From assembly GCA_021780755.1 (NCBI GenBank), contig JAJXYF010000039.1:35521-99520 (forward strand): a stretch of 64,000 bases of DNA. Reading direction: 5' to 3'. Below, in pieces: positions 11,126-19,667 of the stretch. The stretch's first letter is position 1. Each line of letters opens with the position of its first letter. The stretch comes from Deltaproteobacteria bacterium. Its GTDB lineage: Bacteria; Desulfobacterota; Binatia; Binatales; Binataceae. The notes beneath the pieces were generated by a model that ran no database searches, was not told the origin of the DNA, and saw only the letters and a program-made list of their open reading frames with translations. The position numbers and the translations under genes are program-made.

Positions 11126-12790
11126 ATGCCCGATCTCAAGCTCGACGCCGTCGGATGCGGCAGCATGGTCGTGGATCAGTTCTATCGCACACCCCGCATC
11201 ATCAGCGCCGACGAAAAAATCCTGCTCGATTCCGGACGCAACGGCTCCGCCTCCGAACCGCCAACCGTCGGCGGCGTCGTCCTGAATCACCTCGGATGGG
11301 CCCGCGTGCTCGGTCTCGACGTCGGCATCTTCGGCAAGATGGGCGACGACCGCTACGGCGAAATCCTGCGCGGCGGCATGAACGCGCTCGGCATCCGGCA
11401 TCATCTGACGCTCGACGGCAGCGCCAGTTCGTTCGCGACCATCTTCGTTGACGCCCAAGGCAATCGCGCCATCTACATGGTGCGAGGCGCGACCGCCGAA
11501 CTTAAGCCGGCCGAGATTCGCCGTCGTCACGGCGCCTTCATCCGCAACTCCCATCTGGTCTCGACCGAAATCTCTCAGCTCCCGCTCTCGACCGTCATCG
11601 CGCTGCTGCTGTTCGCCCGCGCGCATTCAATTCCGACTGTCCTCGATATCGACGTACCGCCCTCCGACGCGGTCGCGTCGCTCGGCACGCGCGCCGAACT
11701 CGAGCGGGCGCTCAAGCTCGCCACCGTCCTCAAGCCGGCCAAGGCCGCCGCCCGTGAACTTGCCGCCGGCGTCCGCGACCCGCTTAAAATGGCCGAGGCC
11801 ATTCGCACGCGCTATGGCAGCCGCGCCGTTGTCATCACCGACGGTGAACGCGGCTGCGCCATCGCGGCATCCGACACTGCCCTGCGCGTGCCCGCGTTTC
11901 GCGTGCCGCGTCAAATCGACGCGACCGGCGCCGGCGACGCCTTCATGGGCGCGCTGCTCGCCGGCCTCCGATGGAATCTCTCATGGGACCAGATCGGTCG
12001 CCTGGGCAACGCCGCCGGCGCCGTCTGCATCACCCGCCTCGGCGCCTTTCCGGCGCGCCTCGATCTCCGCGACGAAATTTTGAAACTTTACGGCGAGCCG
12101 CTGCCGACGTGCGCCATCGCCCCGCAGACCATCACCGCCGACGGCTCGAGCGCGCTCGACCCGGTCACCGAGGTCGCGCGCTTCTTCGATACCGCGATCG
12201 CGGAACTCGCCGGCCTGCGCAACGCCATCGATCTTGAATCGATCGCGCGCGCGGTCACGATCATTCGCACCGCCGAGACCCGCGGCGGACGCGTTCACGT
12301 CACCGGCGTCGGCAAGCCCGAACACGTCGCCCGATACGCCGCGAGCGTGTTCTGCTCGGTCGGTACGATGGCCACGTTTCTGCACGCCACCGAAACCCTC
12401 CACGGCAGCCTCGGCCAGATCGATCCGCGCGACGTCGTCATCGCCATCTCCAACAGCGGCAATACCGACGAACTGTGCGCCGCCGCGATCGCCGTCAAGG
12501 ATCACGGCGCGCGACTAATCGCGGTCACTGGCAACGAAGTTTCGGAACTCGGCCGCTTGGCCGACTTGGTGCTGCATGCGCCGGTCCAGAATGAAGGCGG
12601 TGTCCTCGGACTCGCCCCGCGCATCAGTGTGCTTGCCCAGGTCTTCGTGGTCGCGGCGTTGTCGGTGGCTCTGGAAGCGGCGCGCGGACTTACGCTTGAG
12701 GAATACAGCCGATGGCATCGGGCCGGCACGCTCGGCGAAGCGGCCCGGCGCCGCGCCGCCGCCACTCCCCCGATTCGCAACCGCCGCTAA
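11126..12790 (+). CDS. PfkB sugar kinase fused to SIS (KdsD-like) isomerase
   Basis: A 554-residue two-domain protein. Residues 1 to about 325 are a ribokinase/PfkB kinase with the C-terminal signature DATGAGDAFMGALLAGL (catalytic Asp near 271) and the N-terminal GG loop (VGGVVLNHLG). Residues of about 345-535 are a SIS domain very like the isomerase half of arabinose-5-phosphate isomerase: GVGKPEHVARY, TLHGSLGQI, VIAISNSGNTDEL, and WHRAGTLG, which matches the catalytic His region of KdsD. The CBS pair usual in KdsD is absent. Kinase followed by isomerase in one chain suggests phosphorylation and then aldose-ketose interconversion, next to the DapA-like lyase. The substrate is unknown. Confidence 0.85.
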   Translation: MPDLKLDAVGCGSMVVDQFYRTPRIISADEKILLDSGRNGSASEPPTVGGVVLNHLGWARVLGLDVGIFGKMGDDRYGEILRGGMNALGIRHHLTLDGSASSFATIFVDAQGNRAIYMVRGATAELKPAEIRRRHGAFIRNSHLVSTEISQLPLSTVIALLLFARAHSIPTVLDIDVPPSDAVASLGTRAELERALKLATVLKPAKAAARELAAGVRDPLKMAEAIRTRYGSRAVVITDGERGCAIAASDTALRVPAFRVPRQIDATGAGDAFMGALLAGLRWNLSWDQIGRLGNAAGAVCITRLGAFPARLDLRDEILKLYGEPLPTCAIAPQTITADGSSALDPVTEVARFFDTAIAELAGLRNAIDLESIARAVTIIRTAETRGGRVHVTGVGKPEHVARYAASVFCSVGTMATFLHATETLHGSLGQIDPRDVVIAISNSGNTDELCAAAIAVKDHGARLIAVTGNEVSELGRLADLVLHAPVQNEGGVLGLAPRISVLAQVFVVAALSVALEAARGLTLEEYSRWHRAGTLGEAARRRAAATPPIRNRR

Positions 12791-12800
12791 CCGCGGACAC

Positions 12801-12855
12801 CGAAACCTCACAGGGTTTCGACTTCCCTTTGGCAAGACGCGGGCTTCGCCTTGTG
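12801..12855 (+). repeat. Dispersed intergenic repeat, copy A (3' half only)
   Basis: Copy A of a family seen six times in this window. It has the GAAACC/GGTTTC hairpin, the ACTTCCC tract and a weaker second hairpin (GGGCTTCGCC). The 5' GAGTTGTTGAGGAACTC module is missing. It lies directly after the kinase-isomerase stop, between convergent genes. Confidence 0.7.
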
Positions 12856-12926
12856 GAACCTCGCCACGGGTTGACCTCTTCACCGATCGACGCTCGCGTC
12901 GCTCGGGCAGGGACTCGCCCCGGCCA

Positions 12927-13700
12927 CTATTTTCCGGTGAATTTCGGCGTGCGCTTTTCCTGGAACGCCGTGATTCCTTCGCGATAGTCCGCGGTCCGTC
13001 CCGCGACACCCTGCGCTTTCGCTTCTGCCGCAAGCACTTCGGACAGGCCGAGCTGCTCGTCGCGAATCCGCCGCACGATCCGCCGCGATTCCATGAAGGC
13101 CGCCGTCGGCCCTTGCGCGACTTGGCCGGCGAGCTTGCGTGTCTCCGCCACCAATGAAGCAAGCGGGAACGCGCGATTCACCAGGCCCAGTTGAGCGGCC
13201 TCGGTGCCGCTCAGAAAACGCGTCGTGTAGATCAATTCGAGCGCCAGATGACTGCCGAGGCGCTCGACCAGGAACAAATGGCTGCCGGAGTCGAGTACCG
13301 CACCGATTCGCGCGAAGGGCGAGCCGATTTTGGCGTCGTCGGCGACATAGACCACATCACACGCGAGCGCGATTCCGAGGCCGGCACCCAGGCAAGGGCC
13401 GTGCACCGCGGCAAAGGTCGGCGCGGGAAAGTCCGCGATCGTTTGAATCACCGGATTGAAGACGGTCTTCAGAATCGTCTCGGCGTCCTCCTTGCCGGGC
13501 TCGGCGCCGGCGAGATCGCGACCGGCGGAAAAGCCCGGTCCCTCGCCGCGGATCAGTAGCGCGCGAACCGGTCCCGTGGCCGCGGCGGCCAGTCGCGCGT
13601 TCATCTCGGCGACCATCGCGTCGTCAAACGCATTCATCTTGGCCGGCCGATTGAGGACGACTTCGGCGACGCCATTTTCGATCGTCAGGTCAACGCTCAT
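12927..13700 (-). CDS. Enoyl-CoA hydratase/isomerase family protein
   Basis: A crotonase-fold protein of 257 residues. FSAGRDL and AAVHGPCLGAGLGIALACD form the CoA-thioester oxyanion hole. In place of the second catalytic Glu of hydratases it has an Asp (IGAVLDSGSHLFL), the pattern of PaaG-like isomerases rather than true hydratases. The ATG at 13698-13700 (MSVDLTIENG) is the family N-terminus; the longer frame adds 58 Ser/Arg-rich residues. It follows the diiron protein by 22 bases on the same strand, so the two are probably co-expressed and may act on the same ring or acyl-CoA substrate. Confidence 0.88.
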   Translation of the reverse strand: MSVDLTIENGVAEVVLNRPAKMNAFDDAMVAEMNARLAAAATGPVRALLIRGEGPGFSAGRDLAGAEPGKEDAETILKTVFNPVIQTIADFPAPTFAAVHGPCLGAGLGIALACDVVYVADDAKIGSPFARIGAVLDSGSHLFLVERLGSHLALELIYTTRFLSGTEAAQLGLVNRAFPLASLVAETRKLAGQVAQGPTAAFMESRRIVRRIRDEQLGLSEVLAAEAKAQGVAGRTADYREGITAFQEKRTPKFTGK

Positions 13701-13722
13701 GGTGCTTCGATGCCTCCGCGAG

Positions 13723-14814
13723 CTAAAACACCGGGATGATGTCAGCGTCCGTGATGTCGCCCACTTCGACGCCATCGATATCGAGTTCCGGAATCGCCGG
13801 GAACTCGATATGCCAGCGCTCGAGCAGCTTGCGCACCTTCGCGATCGCGACGCGCCAGTTGTCCGCCTGCTCATCGACCGTGAGTATTCCCAGCCCCGCC
13901 TTGCGCGCGATATTGAGCAGCACGCGATGGTTGGTGAGAAAATAATCGGGCAACTTCCAGAACAGCATCGGCGGCTCCCACAACACCATCGACAGAAACA
14001 CGAACCCGGCGCGCAATTGTTTGGTCACGAACCCGCGGTACTCGTCGCTCAGCCCCGGCCATTCCTTCTCGAGCAGCGTGATACAGATTTGCAGATGGCG
14101 CGATTCGTCGCGTCCGATACTGCGAAAGACCTGCTCGAATACCGGATGCCGGGTCGCTCGCGCCATCCCGTGAAACAGCGTTGACGACGCCACCTCACCC
14201 ATCATGAACGAGGTGAACAGCACCGCCAGCGGGTACTTCGTCACCGCGTTGTTAAAGCCCGACCAGTAGCGGCCCCCGTTATGGTAGAGCCAATCGATAT
14301 TGTTGAGCGCGGCGCGTTCGAGTTCGGTCTTTGGAGTGAAGCCCTGCGGGCCGTTGGGCACCAGTCGCTGAATCGCTCGCTGGCAGCATTCCTCGTGATT
14401 GGTCTCGTCGCGCGTGATCGAAAAGAAGCACTTGCGCACCGCGTCTTCCTCATGCGTCTCGAACGCATGAATCATCGCGCGCGCGAACACCGCCGGCCCT
14501 GACGAATCGAAATTCGACAGCAGCGCCCACCAGTACATCATCGCGATTCGCTCGTCCGCGCTGAACGCCACCGGATCGAGCGTGTCCCACGGAATCGCCG
14601 ACGGGTTGAAGCCCTCGACCTTCGCACGCTCGTAAATCTCCGCCAGCTTCGGCGTCTCGTGCGTCCATCCGAGCGGAAAGATATTCGGCTGCGGCACCGG
14701 TGGTGCGTCAATAAATCCCGTTTCCGGGATCAACAGCCCGCGCTTCAATTCCTCAACCGTTGGCAAAATCAGGTTCGATTCGCTGTTGCGAAGCTTGCTC
14801 GCCGATGCGCCCAT
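13723..14814 (-). CDS. Ferritin-like diiron oxygenase
   Basis: A 363-residue helical protein with two carboxylate-bridged diiron motifs: DETNHEECC (ExxH) near residue 140 and DESRHLQIC (ExxH) near 235. Candidate partner Glu residues lie in the preceding helices (HAFETHEED and FMMGEVASS). This arrangement fits the ribonucleotide-reductase/AurF-like oxygenase superfamily; the tyrosyl radical site and other R2 features are not evident. It may be an N-oxygenase or hydroxylase, but the substrate cannot be read from sequence. The ATG at 14812-14814 was chosen over a TTG 15 codons upstream. The downstream isomerase and upstream TetR suggest an inducible catabolic unit. Confidence 0.75.
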   Translation of the reverse strand: MGASASKLRNSESNLILPTVEELKRGLLIPETGFIDAPPVPQPNIFPLGWTHETPKLAEIYERAKVEGFNPSAIPWDTLDPVAFSADERIAMMYWWALLSNFDSSGPAVFARAMIHAFETHEEDAVRKCFFSITRDETNHEECCQRAIQRLVPNGPQGFTPKTELERAALNNIDWLYHNGGRYWSGFNNAVTKYPLAVLFTSFMMGEVASSTLFHGMARATRHPVFEQVFRSIGRDESRHLQICITLLEKEWPGLSDEYRGFVTKQLRAGFVFLSMVLWEPPMLFWKLPDYFLTNHRVLLNIARKAGLGILTVDEQADNWRVAIAKVRKLLERWHIEFPAIPELDIDGVEVGDITDADIIPVF

Positions 14815-14854
14815 TTGTGCCGGCCTCCATCTGGATCTGGCAGGGCTTAAACCT

Positions 14855-14877
14855 ACCAATTGGTTGATTTATAAATC
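14855..14877. promoter_or_regulatory. Paired palindromes upstream of the diiron gene
   Basis: Two perfect palindromes sit side by side in the short gap between the TetR stop and the diiron start: ACCAATTGGT (14855-14864) and GATTTATAAATC (14866-14877). The patch is AT-rich against its surroundings. It is a plausible operator for the TetR protein encoded immediately upstream; this is inference. Confidence 0.4.
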
Positions 14878-14948
14878 GCGCCCCGGAAATGTCAACCGAA
14901 CAACTCATTCATCTTCATGGGCCTCCAGACTTCGCTCCATCCAATACC

Positions 14949-15545
14949 TCATTCGAGTCCCGCGAAGGCGACCCGGCTTGCCGCCGCGACGATATCCTCG
15001 ACGCCCAGCCCGCCCCCCGGACGGTACCACTCGGTAATCGAGTTGAGCATCCCGAAGAGCAGCCGCGTGATCAGTCCTGGTTCGATATCGGCGCGAATCT
15101 GTCCCTTTAGCTGTGCATCTTTGACGATCGCCGCGACCAGGCGATCGAAGCGCCGGCGTCGTTCGAGAATCCATCTCTCGGTTGAAGTATTGCCGCGCAC
15201 CCGCAGCAGCAGCGCGACCTCCGGCAAGCGCTCGACCGTGACCTCGATAGTGCGCCGCACGACGTGCTTCAGGCGATCGATCTCGCGACCTTCCCGCGCG
15301 GCGGACTCCTGGAGCACGGCGAACAACGCGTCAAGCGCCCGTCCCGCACCGCGCGCGAGCAGCGCCTCTTTGCCGTCGGCATGGTAGTAGATACTCGCCT
15401 TGGTGATCCCCGCGGCGGCAGCAACCTGGTCGAGCGACGCGCCATCATAGCCGCGGCGCAAAAAGACCTGCACCGCGATATCGACGATCGCGTCCATGTC
15501 GTACGGTTTACGCTCTTTTGCTGAAGGCCGGCCCACCGAATTCAC
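14949..15545 (-). CDS. TetR/AcrR-family regulator
   Basis: A 198-residue regulator. The N-terminal TetR helix-turn-helix is clear at about residues 17-60 (AVQVFLRRGYDGASLDQVAAAAG, then KASIYYHADGKEALL). The C-terminal two thirds are helical and poorly conserved, as expected for a ligand pocket. Many fatty-acid or aromatic degradation clusters use regulators of this type. The start is a GTG at 15543-15545. It is divergent from an F420-dependent oxidoreductase at 15648 and upstream of the diiron and enoyl-CoA isomerase genes, so it probably controls both directions. Confidence 0.9.
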   Translation of the reverse strand: MNSVGRPSAKERKPYDMDAIVDIAVQVFLRRGYDGASLDQVAAAAGITKASIYYHADGKEALLARGAGRALDALFAVLQESAAREGREIDRLKHVVRRTIEVTVERLPEVALLLRVRGNTSTERWILERRRRFDRLVAAIVKDAQLKGQIRADIEPGLITRLLFGMLNSITEWYRPGGGLGVEDIVAAASRVAFAGLE

Positions 15546-15647
15546 GCGCCCCTGATAATATGGTTTAACCTAGCCGATATCGACGCGCCAAACGGCGCGC
15601 GCGTCTCATGCAAAAATCGACGTATCGTTCGGCGCAGGAGTAATCCG

Positions 15648-16469
15648 ATGAAGTACGGCATCGCGATTCGCAACATGGGCCCGCAGTCAACCCGCGAAAC
15701 TATCCGCGAGTGCGCGCGCGTGGCGGAACAACTCGGCTTCGACGCGCTCTTTGTTTCGGATCATCTCTGCATCCCGCCTGACGATACCGAAGGCTCCGGC
15801 GGGCGCTACCTCGACGTGCTCGCGACGCTCGCGTATCTGGCCGGCGCGACCGATCGCATCAAACTCGGCGTCTCGGTCCTGGTGCTGCCCTATCGGCCCG
15901 CGGTGCTCACCGCAAAGCAGGTCGCGACGATCCAGGAACTGTCGGGTGAACGCATGATCGTGGGCGTGGGCGTCGGCTGGATGAAGCGTGAGTTCGAGGC
16001 GCTCGGCGTGGACAAGCGGATGCGCGGGCGCCTCAGCAACGAGACCTTGCGCGTGCTGCGTCATCTGTTCACCACCCAGGCCCAGGCGTATCGCGGCGAC
16101 CTCGTGAGCTTTCCGCCATTCGTATTTGAGCCGCGTCCCGCATGTCCGCCCATCTGGATCGGTGGTAATGGCGACCCCGCGATCGCGCGCGTGCTCGAGT
16201 TCGGCAGCGGATGGCATCCGATGCTGCCCGCCGAGAAACTCAAGCCTGCGGTCATCGCGCTCAAGCAAAAGCTCAAGGCGAAGGGTCGCGATGAAATCGA
16301 AATCGTCGTGCGGCGCGGACTGCGTCTCGACGATATCGGGGCGGCGCGCGAGCGCGTCGCGGCCGAACGCGACGCCGGCGCGACCTACTTCATACTCGAT
16401 CTCGGGCGCTATCCGAGCGCGCGCGAATTTGCCGCGCAGGCCGAAGCGTTCATGGCGAAGGTTGCCTGA
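15648..16469 (+). CDS. LLM-class F420-dependent oxidoreductase
   Basis: A 273-residue luciferase-like TIM barrel. The motifs GFDALFVSDHL, ATDRIKLGVSVLVLPYRPAVLTAK and GVGVGWMKREFEALG are typical of the F420-dependent branch (TIGR03619-like proteins). Coenzyme F420 rather than FMN is inferred from family resemblance. GGAG lies 8 bases upstream of the ATG. Its stop is one base from the stop of the convergent CoA-transferase. Confidence 0.88.
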   Translation: MKYGIAIRNMGPQSTRETIRECARVAEQLGFDALFVSDHLCIPPDDTEGSGGRYLDVLATLAYLAGATDRIKLGVSVLVLPYRPAVLTAKQVATIQELSGERMIVGVGVGWMKREFEALGVDKRMRGRLSNETLRVLRHLFTTQAQAYRGDLVSFPPFVFEPRPACPPIWIGGNGDPAIARVLEFGSGWHPMLPAEKLKPAVIALKQKLKAKGRDEIEIVVRRGLRLDDIGAARERVAAERDAGATYFILDLGRYPSAREFAAQAEAFMAKVA

Positions 16470-16470
16470 T

Positions 16471-17709
16471 CTAGATTATCCCGTCGCGCTTCAGCGCCGC
16501 GAGCTCGCTGCCGCTCACGCCGAGCATCTCGCCGTAAACGCGGTCGTTGTCGTGGCCGACCGGCACCGATCCGCGCCAGATTTTGCCCGGCGTCTTCGAG
16601 AATTTCGGCACGATCCCGATTCCCTTCACGCGGCCGACCTGCACGTCGTCCCATTCCACGTGCATCTCGCGCGCCTTGTAATGCGGGTCCTCGGCGATGT
16701 CCTTGCTGGTCATGATCGCCGCGCACGGCACCTGCGCCTCGTTCAAGATACGCACGACGTCGGCGGTCGAACGCTCCGCGATCCATCCGCGCAAAATCGC
16801 GTCGAATTCGATCCCTTCGATCGACTCCAGGTTGGTCCGCGCGCTTTGCCATTTCGGATCGGCCGGGTCGAGCCCGATCGCGCCCAACAACCGCGTGTAC
16901 ACTTCGGTCAACGCGCCCAACGCGATCCAGCCGTCGGCGGTCTCAAAGCTGTCGAGTGGCTGGAAGCCCTGCCCCTTGTTGCCCGAGCGCTCGCGCACGA
17001 CTTCTTTCTGAAAATATTCGACCATCGTGCCGCCCAACGTGCGATGGATCGCTTCGAACTGAGCGATATCGATCGACTGCCCAACGCCGTGCGCGCGGGC
17101 ATAGGTGAGCGCCGCCAGCGACGACCACATCGTGAACATCGCCGTCATGTAATCGCCGGTCCACGGGGCCGCCCGGGTGGGAGGATTGTCGGGATAGCCG
17201 GTCTGGTACATGGTGCCGCTGAACGCCTGCCCCACGATATCGTAAGAGGTGCGCCGGATGTACGCCGGATCGCCGTATTGCCCGTAACCCGAGACGTGCG
17301 TAATGACCAGCTTCGGATTGAGCCTGCGCACCGAGTCGTCGTCGAGGCCCCAGCGCGGGTAAGTGCCGGGCTTCGAGCTTTCCATCCAGATGTCGCAAGC
17401 CGGAATCATTTTCAGGAACAGATCGCGGCCGCGCGGCTTCGACAAATCGAGCGTGACGCAGAGCACGTTGCGCCGCTCCTGGACCCAGTTGGTCGCGACC
17501 GGCGCACCGCCGTCGCGCGACGGCAGCGTAATCCCTAACGTCCGCCAGCCCGCGTCGCCGCCACCCGGCCGTTCGATCTGAATTACCTCGGCCCCCATCT
17601 CGGCGGCCAATTGACCGGCGAACGGCTGCGCGATCAGCGTTCCCGTCGAGATTATGCGCACGCCCTGAAGCGGGCCAAAAGATTCGGGCACCAGCGATTT
17701 CGCGGCCAT
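16471..17709 (-). CDS. CaiB-like family III CoA-transferase
   Basis: A 412-residue CaiB/BaiF-family enzyme that moves CoA between acids through an aspartyl-CoA anhydride. Similarity to E. coli CaiB runs along the chain: FGPLQGVRIISTGTLIAQPF, VSGYGQYGDPAY, GQAFSGTMYQTG, GDYMTAM (catalytic Asp) and PKFSKTPGKIWRG near the end. A carnitine- or betaine-like substrate is therefore possible, but no carnitine reductase genes are nearby. It is convergent with the F420 oxidoreductase gene. Confidence 0.9.
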   Translation of the reverse strand: MAAKSLVPESFGPLQGVRIISTGTLIAQPFAGQLAAEMGAEVIQIERPGGGDAGWRTLGITLPSRDGGAPVATNWVQERRNVLCVTLDLSKPRGRDLFLKMIPACDIWMESSKPGTYPRWGLDDDSVRRLNPKLVITHVSGYGQYGDPAYIRRTSYDIVGQAFSGTMYQTGYPDNPPTRAAPWTGDYMTAMFTMWSSLAALTYARAHGVGQSIDIAQFEAIHRTLGGTMVEYFQKEVVRERSGNKGQGFQPLDSFETADGWIALGALTEVYTRLLGAIGLDPADPKWQSARTNLESIEGIEFDAILRGWIAERSTADVVRILNEAQVPCAAIMTSKDIAEDPHYKAREMHVEWDDVQVGRVKGIGIVPKFSKTPGKIWRGSVPVGHDNDRVYGEMLGVSGSELAALKRDGII

Positions 17710-17922
17710 TCGATCTCCTTAATGGGGTTAATGACGCGCCTCCCCGTGGCGCGCATCCACGATCATGCAATGATTGCCGCGCGACGGGCAACGATCAAGG
17801 TTCGCGCCGGCGGCGGGCCGTCGGCAGACGTTTTCCGCGAGCGCGCCGAGGGCTATTATATCCCGCGCCCGACTGCGATTATTGATCTGCATCGACGAAT
17901 TATGTTTGAAGGAAATTCCTCA

Positions 17923-19260
17923 ATGAGCGGCTCGATCGATCGGCGCGAGTTGACCTTAAAGGCGCTGGCCGGCCTCCTCGGCGGCGCGATTGGATGGGTG
18001 CCGGTCGAAATCGCCAATCACGGCCATTCGCTGACCGAGGCACCCACCACCGCCCAATACGTCGGCGACCTGGTCTCGATGGCGCTGATGGCGGGCCTCA
18101 TCGGCGCATTGATCCTGGCCACCGAGGACAACTCGCTCCAGTTCAGTCGGCGCGCGCAGTTTCCTTTTGTCGCGCTGGAGGTACCGGCGCAAGCCAAGCG
18201 CCGCGCACTGCGCGGATTCATCCTGTGCTTTATCCTCGCGATCCCGGCCAATTACTATTCGAACATCGCCTTCGGCGCGATCCTCACTGCCGGTGGATGG
18301 GAGGTCAACCATCCCGGTTCGCTCTTCTACCTGATTCTCGCGCGCCTCATCGGTTGGACCCTGATGGGCATGATGCTCGGGGTCGGCGTGGGACTCTCCA
18401 CGCTCTCGCTGCGCAACGTGGTCAAGGGCGCCGCGGGCGGATGGATCGGCGGCTTTGTCGGCGGACTGGTCTTTGATTTTATCGGTTCGATCACCGAGTC
18501 CGGACTGCCTTCGCGCTTTGTCGCCTTGAGCGCGATCGGCCTTTCCATCGGCCTCTTCATCGGGCTGGTTCAGGAACTGACCAAGAGCGCCTGGCTCGCG
18601 GTCGAAGCGGGACGTTTGCGCGGACGCCAGTATCGTCTCGACGGCGCCACCGCGACCATCGGACGCGCCGAGGAAAATCCCGTCGGGCTCTTCGGCGATC
18701 CGGGCGTGCAGGCGCGTCACGCCATCATTGAGCGACGCGGCGCCGACTACTCGATTCGCAATCTCGCCGTGCAGGAAGGCACCTTCGTCAACGGCAACCG
18801 GATCGAGACCGTGCCTCTGCATGACGGCGATCGCATCCGCATCAGCAACTACGAAATGAGTTTTCATTCGCGCGCGGGCGCGCACGCGGCCAGCCTCGCG
18901 ACGGCAAATCCGCCCCGCCCCGCCGCTGCGTCCACGATCGCACCATCGGCGAGCGTGGTCGCGAGTACGTCGGCGGGCGCCGCGCCGGCCTATCTCGCCG
19001 GACGCAACGGTGACCGTTACGCACTGCGCGCCGACGCCGCGACCAGCCTCGGACGCGCGCTCGACAATGATATCGTGGTGACCGACGCCTCCGCCTCGCG
19101 CCATCACGCAACCATCGAGGCCATCAACGGCGGCTTTCGCCTGCGCGATCTCGGCAGCCAGAACGGCACCTTCGTCGGCACCCAGCGGGTTACCGACACG
19201 CCGCTCGGCAACGGCGATACTGTGCGAATTGGCGACGCCGTGTTTACCTTCCATGGCTGA
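17923..19260 (+). CDS. Membrane protein with two FHA domains
   Basis: A 445-residue protein. Six hydrophobic segments fill residues 10-225, followed by two cytoplasmic forkhead-associated domains that bind phosphothreonine. FHA-1 spans about 235-320 (TIGRAEEN, VQARHAIIERR, GTFVNGNRI). FHA-2 spans about 360-445 (SLGRALDNDIVV, SASRHHATIE, GSQNGTFVG). The Arg, Ser/Ala-x-x-His and Asn-Gly positions of the phospho-pocket are intact in the second; in the first the Ser is replaced (QARH). I chose the ATG at 17923 because GGAA lies 9-10 bases upstream. It is the first gene of an operon that ends in a Ser/Thr kinase, so it is a likely kinase target or docking partner. Confidence 0.85.
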   Translation: MSGSIDRRELTLKALAGLLGGAIGWVPVEIANHGHSLTEAPTTAQYVGDLVSMALMAGLIGALILATEDNSLQFSRRAQFPFVALEVPAQAKRRALRGFILCFILAIPANYYSNIAFGAILTAGGWEVNHPGSLFYLILARLIGWTLMGMMLGVGVGLSTLSLRNVVKGAAGGWIGGFVGGLVFDFIGSITESGLPSRFVALSAIGLSIGLFIGLVQELTKSAWLAVEAGRLRGRQYRLDGATATIGRAEENPVGLFGDPGVQARHAIIERRGADYSIRNLAVQEGTFVNGNRIETVPLHDGDRIRISNYEMSFHSRAGAHAASLATANPPRPAAASTIAPSASVVASTSAGAAPAYLAGRNGDRYALRADAATSLGRALDNDIVVTDASASRHHATIEAINGGFRLRDLGSQNGTFVGTQRVTDTPLGNGDTVRIGDAVFTFHG

Positions 19261-19648
19261 TTCGACCATCGAAAGAGCGCGCTATTGCTCGCAATGCGGG
19301 CAGCCGGTGACGGTGATCGACGCGGCCTTCTGCAAGGAATGCGGCGCGCCGCTGCCCGGCACGGTGTGGCTCAGCCATGAAATCACCTGGCGCCCGTTCG
19401 TCGCATTTGCCCTGAGCATCGTTCCGGGCCTCGGCCATTTCTACAAGCGACAGCCCGGGCGCGGCGTGGTCTGGTTCCTCTTCGTGACCTTCATGTACGC
19501 TAGCGCGCCGCCGCTCGGTTGGATCGTGCATCTGATCTGCGCTGTCAACGCGGCCTTCGCCGGCGCGATCAAGGAAGACGCGCTCGCCCGTTCAATCCCC
19601 GGCGGCGGTCCGGGGAGATTATCGGCGACGGCGCGTCCACGATCGTAG
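19253..19648 (+). CDS. Zinc-ribbon membrane protein
   Basis: A 131-residue protein with an N-terminal zinc ribbon (CSQCGQP and CKECGAP), followed by two hydrophobic segments (FVAFALSIVPGLGHFY and a second ending in the Ala-rich VNAAFAGAI). The hydrophobic part resembles TM2-type small membrane proteins, and the GLGHFYKRQPGRG turn is typical of that group. Its ATG overlaps the stop of the FHA gene by 8 bases, which implies coupled translation. The ribbon type recurs in the kinase encoded next, so the three proteins probably work together. Biochemical role unknown. Confidence 0.8.
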   Translation: MADSTIERARYCSQCGQPVTVIDAAFCKECGAPLPGTVWLSHEITWRPFVAFALSIVPGLGHFYKRQPGRGVVWFLFVTFMYASAPPLGWIVHLICAVNAAFAGAIKEDALARSIPGGGPGRLSATARPRS

Positions 19649-19667
19649 GAGGTCTTCGCGCCCTTAG

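Noticed and set aside
9977..11626. A 549-codon minus-strand frame rich in Gly, Asp and Val
   Set aside because: Antisense to the DapA-like and kinase-isomerase genes; composition is that of a shadow frame.
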